The position numbers and the translations under genes are program-made. From positions 410,784-448,276 of the forward strand of contig BFEA01000223.1 in assembly GCA_003427395.1 (NCBI GenBank): a DNA stretch of 37,493 bases, in the 5' to 3' direction. Below the pieces are notes generated by a model. That model worked only from the letters and a program-made list of their open reading frames with translations. It did no database searches and was not told the DNA's origin. Numbering within the stretch: position 1 is the first letter of the stretch; every line of letters starts with the position of its first letter. Positions 19,069 through 29,855 of this stretch are shown piece after piece. Origin of the DNA: Chara braunii (Eukaryota > Streptophyta > Charophyceae > Charales > Characeae).

Positions 19069-21495
19069 ATGATGGTGGAATTAATGAAGAGGAGGCATCA
19101 CGCCTATGCGTTTAGCGACGAGGAGCGTGACAGACTGGATGTGGACAAGATATCTATGATCCGCATCCACACCATGCCACACGAGCCTTGGAACATGAGA
19201 GGGGCGCGATATCCTAACCCTGACAAGGAAAAGAAGGTGGTGGACTACCTCGACGGCAAGATAAGTACACACGTCGCCGACTATTCTAGTGGACCGTATG
19301 CGTCCCCGTGGTTTTGCTTCATTAAGCCTGACGGGACGCTGCGATGGGTGCAAGATCTACAGAGGTTAAATGCGGTGACCGTGCGAGATGCTGGAGGACT
19401 GCCAAATGCGGATGCTTTGTCGGAATCCTGTGCTGGAAGGCCTATAATTTCGCTTATAGATCTTTACCCAGGATACGATCAGTTTTCGGTCTACCTGCCG
19501 GATAGGCCGGTGACGGCTATGCATACGCCGCGAGGATTAATCTACATGAACGTGGCCCCTCAAGGGTGGACCAATGCAGTAGCAATGGTCCAACGGGCCA
19601 TGATTCGGGTTATGCAGTCAGTCAGCCCCCATATTACACAACCATACATCGACGATTTGGCGATGAAGGGGCCGGCAGTGAAGGAGAGCGATGAAGTCTC
19701 GCCAGAGGTAAGACGCTTTGTTTGGGAGCATATCCAGGACCTCGAAAAAATCCTGAGCCTGATCGAGGAGCATAACCTCACGGCGAGCGGGGCCAAATCC
19801 AAACACTGCATGAGGGAAGCGACTATTTTGGGGTTCGTCTGCAGCGAGAGGGGTCGGAGGCCGGATGTGAAGAAGACGGACAAGATTACTGAGTGGCCAG
19901 TTCTGTTCCACTCAGTAACTGATGACAGAAGCTTCCTTGGTACGTGTGGATTTTGGAGGGCCTTCGTCAAGAATTTTGCCGCTAAAACTGAACATCTGAG
20001 GAAGTTAGTTCGTCAGGACCATAAATGGGTTTGGGGTGAAGAACAAGAAGAGGTGGTAGCCAGAATGATGGAAGAATTTCGAGAACGAGGGTTGGTGTTA
20101 GGAGCGCTAGATTATGACGTCAAAGAGACGCGACCCTTCATTGTCGAAACGGATGCGGGCCCGACTGCTTTAGGGGGAGTTCTAATTCAGGCAGACATGG
20201 AAGGAAAGGAAAGACCCTTGCGATTTGAGAGTCGGACTCTCTGTACGACGGAGAGGAACTACTCTCAGTTCAAGAGGGAGACCCTTGCCGTCCTCCATTG
20301 TCTGCGAATCTTCCGGAACTACATCTTCGGCAGGAGGTTTATTTTGAGAGTGGATCCGACCGCCCTGGCCTACTCTCTAAGGAATTACGTTCCATCGGAT
20401 CCGACGGTTGTCAGATGGATGACGTACATCTGGATGTTCAATTTCGAATTGGAACGGATACCTTGGAGTAAGAACCGGGCGGACGGGCTGAGTAGGATCA
20501 ACTGGGATAAACAGGAAGGGGAGGCGGTGGAGAATACGCCCCCAATTGATGGATTTCTAGATCAGGAAGAAGATGTTCATCTCCACATCAATAAGTCGTC
20601 GCCGCGAGTGCCCAGCTGTGTAGGCTATCCTATTTGGCAAACACCAAGTGGGTATGAACGGAGGGATGAGCTAGTCCTTAAGCCCTTTGATGAAGAGGAT
20701 CCCTGGGGTGGTAAGGATGTTCAGTGGATGATGGAGCTAGCGCTGGCCAGCTCGCATAGCCTGGTGGAGGATATGAGGACGATTGAGGAAGGACCTGGCC
20801 AGGTAGAACGGCATGAGGACCTGATGGGAGGAATGTATCTCCTTGTCAATACGTTATTGCAGGAAAGCCTAGACCAGTCAGGCTCGTTGAACCCGGCAGG
20901 GAATGTGGACGAAGTGCCTGAGAGCCAGGACGACGAGTTCGAGGAAGGGGAAATTAAGGTGGTTTTTCGTGCAGAGGAGTACGACGGGATCTACCTAGAG
21001 CTGGGGCTTCTTCTGTCATGTGAAATGCGGCTAAGGGATGCAAGCGATAGGGCTCAAAGGATGCTGCAGCGCTACTTAGTGCGAGACGGCCACCTTTTCA
21101 TGAGAAGAGAAGTGGGGAATCCCAGGAGAGTCGTCTGCGGTAGGAATCGTCAGATCAACGTCGTAGCAGCGCTTCACGATGGCATTGCAGGAGGACATCG
21201 AGGGGTACAAGCCACGTATGCCAAGATAAGTGAGTTGTACTACTGGGATGGGATGATGGATATGGTCAGGAAGTTCTTCCGATCTTGCGTACCTTGCCAG
21301 GAAAGATCCCGTTTAAGGCAAGGAGAGCCGCTGCATCCAAGGCTAGAGCGAGAGGTGGGGGCTGTAGTGCATCTCGATCTACTTTTTATGCCGCTTGGGG
21401 ACCAGGGCTATAACTATATTTTCGATGTGCGCGATAACCTGTCTGGCTTCGTAGACGGGCGGCTATTCGTACAAAGACCGGGTCAGTCTTGGTGA
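19069..21495 (+). CDS. pol: pol: reverse transcriptase, RNase H and N-terminal integrase
   Basis: This frame of 808 codons carries the replication enzymes. Reverse transcriptase occupies about residues 50-300. It has the KPDGTLRWVQDL and IISLIDLYPGYDQF blocks and the catalytic YIDD at residues 193-196. RNase H starts with FIVETDAGPTALGGVL (Asp at about residue 362) and continues through the TERNYSQFKRETLAVL block. The integrase zinc-binding HHCC follows (His at about residues 703 and 710, CVPC at about 740-743), then the first catalytic Asp (about residue 770). The frame ends where a frameshift near 21474 moves the rest of integrase to another frame. The ORF opens in the same frame as the linker before it (TAA at 19057), so the first Met need not be the original start. 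The order RT-RH-INT identifies Ty3/gypsy. Confidence 0.95.
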   Translation: MMVELMKRRHHAYAFSDEERDRLDVDKISMIRIHTMPHEPWNMRGARYPNPDKEKKVVDYLDGKISTHVADYSSGPYASPWFCFIKPDGTLRWVQDLQRLNAVTVRDAGGLPNADALSESCAGRPIISLIDLYPGYDQFSVYLPDRPVTAMHTPRGLIYMNVAPQGWTNAVAMVQRAMIRVMQSVSPHITQPYIDDLAMKGPAVKESDEVSPEVRRFVWEHIQDLEKILSLIEEHNLTASGAKSKHCMREATILGFVCSERGRRPDVKKTDKITEWPVLFHSVTDDRSFLGTCGFWRAFVKNFAAKTEHLRKLVRQDHKWVWGEEQEEVVARMMEEFRERGLVLGALDYDVKETRPFIVETDAGPTALGGVLIQADMEGKERPLRFESRTLCTTERNYSQFKRETLAVLHCLRIFRNYIFGRRFILRVDPTALAYSLRNYVPSDPTVVRWMTYIWMFNFELERIPWSKNRADGLSRINWDKQEGEAVENTPPIDGFLDQEEDVHLHINKSSPRVPSCVGYPIWQTPSGYERRDELVLKPFDEEDPWGGKDVQWMMELALASSHSLVEDMRTIEEGPGQVERHEDLMGGMYLLVNTLLQESLDQSGSLNPAGNVDEVPESQDDEFEEGEIKVVFRAEEYDGIYLELGLLLSCEMRLRDASDRAQRMLQRYLVRDGHLFMRREVGNPRRVVCGRNRQINVVAALHDGIAGGHRGVQATYAKISELYYWDGMMDMVRKFFRSCVPCQERSRLRQGEPLHPRLEREVGAVVHLDLLFMPLGDQGYNYIFDVRDNLSGFVDGRLFVQRPGQSW

Positions 21496-22244
21496 TCTGC
21501 ATCGAGGAGTATTACCTACGCTATCCTTTCGCCAGGGAATTCGTAATGGACAGGGGATCGGAGTTTACTTGCCAGGAGGTGCAATAACTTTTATCAAGGT
21601 ATGGTGTGGCAGCCAACTACACCACGGCCGTGCACCCCCAGGCAAATGCTCCCGTGGAGAGAGGACATAGTACCATTACGAGTCTCCTGGCTAAGTGGAC
21701 CGAAGGTAGGCCTAATCAATGGCCAAGATACCTAAGGGCGGTTTTCTTTGTCGAGAATATTACAATAAAAAGATCCACCAAGTACGCACCAGCGACGTTG
21801 TGGTACGGAAGGCACGCCACCTTCCCTATCGAAAGCTTTCTTAACACATGGAGGCGCCAGGATCTGGAAGTTAACCTGTCATTTGAAGAGTCGCTCGATA
21901 TTCAGGCGCGGCAGGTAGGGGCGATAGAAGAAAGGATCCAGGAGGCGTCTGATCAGGTGGCGAGGAGCCGTATGGATGATAAGGCTCGATGGGATCAGTC
22001 TGCGCGGGTGGGGAAAGTACCCTTGGCAGTGGGAGATGTTATGCTTCTCTACGATTCATCACTGGAGAAGCAGTGGTCCAGGAAGCTCGATAAGAGGTGG
22101 TTAGGTCCTTACCGGATCGTACGGGTCGGAGACTTCAGGGCGTACCAGATTGAGGAGCTAAATGAGACTAAGTGGAAGGATTGGGTATCTGGAACGCGAC
22201 TGAAGAAATTTGTGGTGAGAGAAGAGGTAAGAGAGACGACCTGA
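21474..22244 (+). pseudogene. pol: pol: integrase core remainder and C-terminal domain
   Basis: After the frameshift the sequence continues in the gag frame from about 21474. The second catalytic Asp (VMDRGSEFT, codon 21549-21551) and the Glu (APVERGHST, codon 21657-21659) are 35 residues apart, the D,D(35)E signature. One in-frame TAA lies between them (21585-21587). The C-terminal part has the GPY module (RWLGPYRIVRV), and the frame ends at 22244. I see no chromodomain. The integrase is readable across its length but cannot be made as one chain in this copy. Confidence 0.9.
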
Positions 22245-22408
22245 CTGCCTTTAGAGTAGAAGTAGCAGGGTGTGTAGGTTAGGTAGGATGCATGCTGTAT
22301 GAGTGTGGTCTAGTCTGAGCTTGCTTGATTATCACCTGTTTGCTTATCCCAATGTGTACCTGTTGTCTCCTTCGCCTGTTGTGCAGGTCCGACTTTACGA
22401 AGACAGCC

Positions 22409-25036
22409 ATGCCAAGAGGAGGGAGGGGGACACGGTCGCCTCAGAGGCCGTTGGGAGCATCACGAGGATATGAGCGACATGGGCATCGCCATCGAGAGAG
22501 TACTCCGGTATACGATGATGGGGACATCGAGCTATTCCTGGATAGCTTTTGGGATCATGCGAGGCGTATGGGCTGGACCGTGGCCCAGGCAATCGAGAGA
22601 CTGAGGGGAGTCGGCAGATTCGAGGAGCCCGTCGCGCAGATCCGTAGAGAGGCGACGACGAGGCAAGAGGTGGAGATGAGGATGGAGGAGTTGCGACCCT
22701 CGCCGGTGGGACCAGATGGCAGGCCGATCCGCCTGGAGATTGGAAATACGTCGGACTTCATCCCCGCATTTGAGTGGTTCATGCAGGGGCAAGGCATACC
22801 GAGAGATGATTGGATGCAAACGCTACCACTCTGGACCAGGAAGGCGGAAAGGCCCCTGGCTAGCCAAATCAGAGACATGGCCCGGGACTGGGAGAGCTGC
22901 AGGACACATTTGAGAGAGGCCTTTCGACGGCCAGAGCCCCCCCAGCCCAGAGTCGAGAGGCGTCAGAGGAGTCAGAGGCCGAGGGACCCTAAGCCCAGGG
23001 AGGAGAGACCGTCTCGAGGAGGACGGAAGGCCCTAGCCATGAGAGAGAAGGAGCCGGAGCAGGAGCCAGAGGTTGAGGAGCGAGGGGCATACCCTGAGTG
23101 TGGGTTGGGACCAGTGGAGTTCCATCGTTTTACTGTGGGTGGATTGATGAGGTCGCCAACACACACACAAGAGGAGCCGCCAGTGTCTGAGGGGCCTTTG
23201 AGGAAGTTGGAGACGCATCTGGATATCTCTCAGTGGAGAGCGTCGCCTCAGGGTGAGGAGCATGGAGAGCAAGCAAGGGAGGTGCCGCGGGAGGAGGTCC
23301 AGGATACTCCGCGGGAGAGAGGGCTGGGCGATGTGGGGAGACGTGCAGGGAAGGAAGTGATAGAGGTTGGAGAGGACACGCCCCCACAGACGCCAGCAGT
23401 GGGCTTGAGACTCGGGGATGCACCAGGAAGCACTCGCCAGGCGTAGGAGAGGATCCAGAGAGAGAAGGCCCGATTACCTTCATCAGAAAAGGCCCCTTCG
23501 CTAGAAGGGAGGGCAGAAAGGAGGAGAGAGAGGACAACTGTAAAGAGAGAAGCCTTGATCCTGATTGACAGGCACCTAGCAGCTCATGCTCTAAGGCACC
23601 CGGACCTGGAGGAGCCAGCACCTGCAGAGCCGCGCCAGGAGCCGTGCCAGCCCGAGAAGGAGATGGAAGCAGAGATCCCAAAGAGGGTCGACCTCCGCAC
23701 GAGGGAAAGGGCGCCCGCTGGAGAGACGGCTGAAGAAAAGAGGGCGAGAAGAACCAAGCTAATAGGTGAGATATGGCAGGAGAGGCAAAGGTTGGAGGCA
23801 GCGGGGGAGCTTCCGGAGCAGCAGCAGGAGAGACAGAGATCGGAGGTAGCAGGAGCACTCCCAGGTCAGCCACCCAGCGCACCAGCTAGGGCTCCGGAGA
23901 TTCCAGAGATGTGGAGAGACTTTTGGGAGCAGAGAGGAGTGGAGCTTCCTTCGCCAGTTAGAGCCGGGTTTGGGGTGGCCAGGAAGGCGGAAGAGAGGTT
24001 AGATCGTAAAATTAAGTTCCTGGCCAAGACCACTTTTGACCAGCACTTGTTATTGGAGGGCGATCTGGCAGGGAAGAAGATGAAGGAAGCAAGCAATGGA
24101 GTACGCCTGGAGGCTATGGAGGTGGAAATTCAGGAACTCGGGGCATTGGTAGCCAGTCAGGCTGCTATCATTGAGAGCCTGAGGCAGCAAACCCAGGGAA
24201 AGGTGGACAAGCCAGAGAGCAGCAGGCAGGGAGAGCAGAGACAGCCAAGACGTGGATTACCGGGACAACCATCTGCAGCAGAGCCTCGCCAGGAGCCACC
24301 TATGGAGAGAGTTATCCTGGAGCCATAGGAGGCGAGAGCCCAGAGACAGGCAAAGAGAGAGGCGTTCAAGTTCAGAGCCCCTACCGAGCTTGCGACGCTG
24401 CCGGTAGCAGCGGCGGGCCCAGTCGTACCTTTGGCAGTTGAGGAGGGGCTACCACCATCTAGAAGTGAGCCGGCTCAGGGCTCAGCAGAGGGATCCATGG
24501 GCGTGCTCCTTGAGGCGGTGCATACTATGCAGGAGGAGGTGAGTTTGTTTTCACATGAGCAGAAGATAGAGGAGCCTCTTGAGAAACAGATAGGGATTGG
24601 GGCAGAGGGTGTCATCGAGAGCATGCTCAAGAGGATGGGCACGCCTGAGTATGGGCCAGAGGAGATTGAGGAGCAGCCCATGGCAGTGCCAGGAGAGACA
24701 CTCGAGAGGAGACCTCAGAGGTTGGACATGCTTGAGTACGTCCCAGTGACAGAAGATTTGAGGAGCAGACTGGGGTCTTGGGCTACAGGATCTGGGTCTG
24801 GGGGACCGGTTCCTGGAATGGAGCAGCAGGAGGTCGTTAGTACCGCAGCTCCTGGGACAGAGCAGCAGGGGGTTGTCAGTACCTTGGTAGGATCTCCTTC
24901 ATCATCGCCTCCTCAACCCAAGAAGAAGAAGTTCAAGAGGAAGGTCGATCAGCTATGTTTCTACTTCAAGAGGGACGTGCATCATGCTCTGGACTGTCTC
25001 GAGTTCCTTGAGGATAAGGCAGCAGGGAAGGTCTAA
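22409..25036 (+). pseudogene. 3' ORF downstream of integrase: second Gag-like protein with a damaged zinc knuckle
   Basis: One frame of 876 codons runs from the ATG at 22409 to TAA/TAG-type termination at 25036, interrupted only by TAG at 23444-23446 and at 24326-24328. The same frame is also open 84 bases upstream of the chosen ATG. The N-terminal Arg-rich stretch is followed by a helical segment. Residues about 116-173 resemble a retrotransposon capsid segment: DFIPAFEWF, then a W-containing LPLWTRKAERPL, then W..C..HLREAF. A long, Glu/Arg/Pro/Gln-rich region with a coiled-coil-like part (about 23990-24200) follows. The C-terminus is Lys-rich and ends in a motif spaced exactly as CX2CX4HX4C with the second Cys replaced by Phe. 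I see no signal peptide or membrane anchor to support an envelope role. Confidence 0.7.
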
Positions 25037-25808
25037 GAGGTAGGGGGTAAGATGTATGATAGACAGGGTAGGATAGTAGAGAAGTCCGCATATGGACTTA
25101 GGGCTCAGTTAAATAGGCAAAACCAGGAAGAGTTGAGGAGGTAGGGCCGGTTTTTTCTATATAAGTGGGCGAGTATCTTGTGAGGCATCAACTTAGGTTC
25201 TGTGTAATATCCTCTTAGACGAACTCTAGTATTCCTACTAAGATGGGGCCTTGAGGATCAGGGTGATTTAGACGAGGCATGTACATATTTAGGTGGCCTA
25301 AACCCTGGCCTTTGAGAGACAGATCTGACATGTATTCAAGGGATAGTTATCAGTGTGGGTTTGGTGTGGCTTGAGTTGAGTGAGCTATGATTTAGAGACA
25401 CTTTCTGTGTGAGACATTTTATTCTCTGAGTGTATATTATGATGAGGTTTTATTTCAGGGACCATTCTTATATGTGACGATCACTTGTCTCTCTCACATG
25501 TGGGTTGTACTCTGATGTATGATGAGTTTGTATGGACAATATGTGAAAAACATTTTATATGACATGGGTACTGTGAATATGATTGTAAGCAAAAGTTGCC
25601 TACTCCTCGATATACTTGTGCGACCTGCCCCCGGGCAGCTGATAGGGCAGAGTATAAGGCGAGGAAGCGCAGCCTGTTTGTGAAAAATTGTGAGGATTTT
25701 TGAAGAATTATGAGCCCAGGATGCTCAAAATGCTTACTATATTGAATATTGATTGCTTAAGTTGTGATGAGGACCCATAAGATGGTCTCTCAGTGATTTT
25801 GTTTATGA
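25037..25808 (+). other. non-coding tail of the element, first part
   Basis: There is no conserved ORF. The stretch is T/G-rich with several short words repeated (gatgagg, tgtgag), but I find no clear tandem structure before 25808. Confidence 0.5.
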
Positions 25809-26113
25809 TAAGCCCCCTTGGATTTTGGAAAAGGGGATGTTTTGTGATGTTGTGTGTTATGATGAGACCTCCTCGAGTTTTGAGGAGGGGAAGTTTGGTT
25901 TTATGGCGAGACCCCTCGTGATTTTTGGAAGAGGGAGTGTATTGTTTTATGGCGAGACCCCTCGTGATTTTTGGAAGAGGGGGTGTTTTGTTTCTGTGGC
26001 GAGACCCCTCATGATTTTTGGAAGAGGGGGTATTTTGTTTATGATGAGAGCCCTTTGGATTTTTGGCAAAGGGGATGTTTTTGTTGTTGGGAGACTCACC
26101 TTCAAAGGTGAGT
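25809..26113 (+). repeat. array of six short hairpins with GATTTTTGGAA-type loops plus a terminal palindrome
   Basis: Six copies at a spacing of about 45-55 bp have paired arms that vary together. They are CCCCTT/AAGGGG (25814/25831), CCTCCTC/GAGGAGG (25868/25882), CCCTC/GAGGG (25913/25931), CCCCTC/GAGGGG (25958/25977 and 26005/26024) and CCCTTT/AAAGGG (26051/26068). Most loops are a close variant of gtgatttttggaa. Flanks repeat the words atggcgaga and gtgttttg. The array closes with a 9-bp perfect inverted repeat, ACTCACCTT/AAGGTGAGT, at 26094-26113 with a 2-base spacer. Confidence 0.85.
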
Positions 26114-27125
26114 AAACTGATTTATGACATGGTAAGTTGCCTGATAAGTGATAAAGTTTGACGAAAAGGGTCACTCCTTGGAATGTTTGAGAAAGTCGCA
26201 ATGAGTGCAGGGCGAGAGATGTCTCAGGGTGGGTGGTTGCTGGCTCTGATCAAGTCAGGGGTCACGGCCTGGTGGATTTAGCGGTGATTTTGTTTGTAAG
26301 CGAGCGAAGGATGCCATGCTAGTGATTTTGTATTGCGACGCCCCCGTTTAACCACTGGTGCTAATTCTGAGACATATTGAAGAAAGACCAAGCTAACGGA
26401 AAAAAAGTTAGTACCTCTAGGGCGTAACCCCATTGGATGGCTGCTAGCCGGCGCAACCTGGTTGCGGGACCGCGGGGTAAGAGTTTAAGGGGAGTTACCC
26501 GCCCAAGGGAAATTACTCCGTGGGATAGTGAAGGTTGAGATTTTGGGAGGTCCTGATTGAGTGCTTATCAGGAGAAACCCTATCGTTGCGTAACCAACGA
26601 GGGTACTGTCGTTAAATAACAATGCGGTGGGCCGTAGTCCTGGTCCGATCAACCAGGCTATGGTGAGCCAAGATGGAGACATGGCCTTTCTGTACTAGAT
26701 GCAGAAAAAGCGGAGTGGATATTAAGTATACATATATACTTATGTGTATTTGATTGCGAGAGATTTTGAGAAGGAAGGCGAGAGTGCCTTCAAAGGTCTC
26801 GGTTACGGCCCGCGTCCCTAGTTTTTGCCAGGACTAGGGACACCCAACGAGAAGCCGAAGGTTGTCTAGGACCGGGGAGAGGACGATTGGGAAGGTCTTT
26901 GGAACTTATGTTGTCAGCGTCCTAATTTCTGGGCAGTGAGAGGCCTGGGTTAGAAACCTGGTAGCATATAGTTGTGGAGGCATGGTTTGATGGAGGCCTC
27001 TACCCTGTGTTTGTAGGCTAATCGGATTGGCTCATTTCTTTCGTCAGCATTTAGAATGTGAATGGATTTATAGCTTTGTAATTTGGCGAAGCGACAGGGA
27101 TGTCGCTTAATATGGTCCGGTAAGC
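26114..27125 (+). other. non-coding tail of the element, second part, with scattered perfect hairpins
   Basis: No gene is visible. Perfect short inverted repeats are frequent: CGCAACC/GGTTGCG near 26452-26466, GAAGGC/GCCTTC (26774/26786), GTCCCTAGT/ACTAGGGAC with a 10-base loop (26814-26841) and AAGCGAC/GTCGCTT (27089-27108). The last one lies 17 bases before the 3' LTR, where a polypurine tract would be expected. I do not see a convincing polypurine tract. Confidence 0.7.
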
Positions 27126-27870
27126 TATCGGTGCGAATACCCTTACAAGAGTATCCGCCCTGTTTTTTGCAAGTGATAGAAAATAGTTTTGGCTTAAAGA
27201 TTAAGTATACCGCGCTAGGAGCGGCCTCGTCTGTGACTTACGTCGGCTGGATGTTTAACTATAATAGAGAGTGCGTAAGGCGAGCGGGTTTGAGGCGCGC
27301 GTGATTCCTTTTTGTTGTTGATCACAAAGCCGGCACGAACGTCGGTCGTTTTGTTTAATGATATTATTAATACCTATTTATTTTTGATTAAGTAGGAACT
27401 AGGGATATTTCCCTTTGATTCGTGCGTTGGCTGAGACAAGCGCGCGTGCGAGAACGACGGCGACGAGGGCGACAGTGTGACTGTGGTAGGTCTCGGCATG
27501 CGGAGGGGCACGAGGGGCGGCTGTAGTACAACTTTGGTAGGTCGGCGCATACGTTGGGCGGCCGCGCGCACGGTTGTAGTTGGAGATGAGGCCAATTTTC
27601 TTGGCCCTGAGCGCATCGCCGCATCGCCTTATAGGACACTTGACGTGTATTGGTCTCAGGCTTGGGCTTAGCCCTATAGGTTACGGCATTGGGTTGACAA
27701 TACGGAGGTTCGTGGATCGAGGCCGGCGGGTGTCGGTAAAACAGCAGCGGAGCGTCGGGGAGGAAGCCGATGGGGTTAAGGGCCGAGGGGCTATTCCCCT
27801 TGGTTTTTGCCATCAACGACATTCGATCGGTGGTGACATTTCTCTCTAAGTGAATCAATTTTTTACGTCG

Positions 27871-27872
<2 letters not shown>

Positions 27873-27941
<69 letters not shown>
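27873..27941. repeat. (TA)n microsatellite in 3' LTR
   Basis: This alternating tract is about 69 bases, against about 36 at the equivalent place in the 5' LTR. Confidence 0.95.
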
Positions 27942-27944
<3 letters not shown>

Positions 27945-29822
27945 TGCCCCAACGCCCATTTGGCTAGAACGTGGTGCCTAATTGAGTGGCCGTTCCAACA
28001 ATCGAGGACCTTGAGCACGCGCCTCTTTTGGCTGCCCTACAGGTTCCTGTCCGTTCGGTATGCTGACGAAATTCTTCTATCCTACCCGTCTCAAAACAAG
28101 AACCAAGGGGTTTAACCTGTGTGCAAATCGGTGAGTGATTAGCTCATGGGGCGGAAGATATAAGGCTGGTGGGGGCGCTCTACAGGGGTACCGCCGCCGC
28201 CCGCGGGTTACTGAGAGAGATTTGAGTGTGAGCATGCCCCGTTGAGGCCTGATAGACGGAGGACCGGTGGGAGGCCGCCGCAACTTGGTAGTGCGGCAAG
28301 CTGTCCCGATAGTAGGAGACTTGGAACCCCACCCACTTCGGTCTTTAAAGTTCTTAATTGAGTAATTGCTACTATCACCAAGATCTACACGAGGACCTGC
28401 CTCGCCGATTCACGCTATAGGCTATACAGGCAGGCCCTGTTCGCCTTTGCCTGTCGCTGCTTTGGGACTGTCGCACCGTTGAAGTATGGGCCGTGCGCTT
28501 CAGAAACCAGCCCCGGTGGGCTAACCGATTCGGCATGCGGAGTAGGTACACACCCCTCGGTGGACCTTGACTGTCATGACTACCGCAGCTCGATCGGTTG
28601 CCTCTGTAGTTCCCTATCGGGTAAAAGGAGTAGTCGGGCGGCCTTCATCAAACCGCTGTGGGGAGAACCTCTGTTAGAGCGCTGCGACGGGCGGATCGAA
28701 GGAAAAGGGTCGAAAGACGGGTGTAGCAGTAGTCTTTCGAGCGCAACCGTAGTAGTCGCTGCGATAGGACGGGCCAGGCCGCCTGTCGAACAGTGTTGGG
28801 CGTCGTGGGTCCGCTACGGCTGGTCGCTGCGTTAGCAGCTGGGAGACGGCGACGATCCCGACCGGTGGGAGAAGGATGAATTGGGTCGGGAACTCAGGCC
28901 GGGTACATGCGCAGAAGGAAAGACACAGGGCGCGTGAGGAGAGAGCGGGGCTATGAGAGGCGGAGGATGGTAGGCATCGGGGGAGGCTGGTAGAAGTAAG
29001 TGGGCGCAGGCAGGCCAGCGTCGGGCGTTAGAGCTAAGGAAGGGGAAGAAAATGATTTGGGACAGGAATGCGCGCCGGGTACGTGCAAAGATGGAGATGG
29101 CGTGAACGAGGTAGAAGAAAGGAGTTACCACTCGAGTCTTGATAGAATCGAGCGGGGAAAGACTTAGAATAAAGGTTTTAGGATAGGGCGATTTCAGTAG
29201 GAGCGTTAGTTTTGGTAAAAGGTTAGTAGGTAGAGGTTTAATAAGAAGATCTGCTATGCAGAGTCATGGCGATGGGAGGATATGGCGGAAGGAAAAATTG
29301 AATAACTTTTTCGTTCCCCGATGGTTTTGGGCGGGGGGGAACATGCGGCTTCCGAGGACTGATATCGGGCGAATCAGATCATGAAGTTAAAATTGATAGG
29401 AAGTTAGTATAGTAAGAGTTAGTGGGAAGAAGCCGCGCGCGGAGCCATGGTGAAAGGGAGTAGGAGGGAGAAAGTTAGTATATCTCGGTCATATTTTGAC
29501 CGATTTCTTTGAAGTAAGACTCGAATTCGGGGTTTTCTGATAAAGCGATTTCAGTGGAATCATTAGTTCTTTAATTAATGGAGTAAGTTAGGAATTAGTG
29601 AGGAAGTAGGCTGCGCCTAGAGGGAGGACTGTTTTGCAGAAATGCAACGAATACTTCAGCCTTTTTGCGGAAGATACGTTCGATTCCTCCCAGTCATTTC
29701 CGTGGGAGGGAATGCTGCAGGCAGGCGGTAAAAGAGGAGACTTACCTGTGGGCCGAGTCGATGCTCCTCCCGGACAGAAGCGGCGTGAGGCTGGCCGCAC
29801 ACTCGCATACACATATACACAC

Positions 29823-29855
<33 letters not shown>

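Noticed and set aside
23130-23882. 250-codon minus-strand Pro/Ser/Leu-rich frame
   Set aside because: It is a shadow of the Glu/Arg/Gln-rich 3' ORF on the plus strand.
22409-25036. Envelope-like gene after integrase
   Set aside because: There is no signal peptide, transmembrane segment or glycoprotein-like Cys pattern. The protein is highly charged and ends in a zinc-knuckle-like motif, which fits Gag better.
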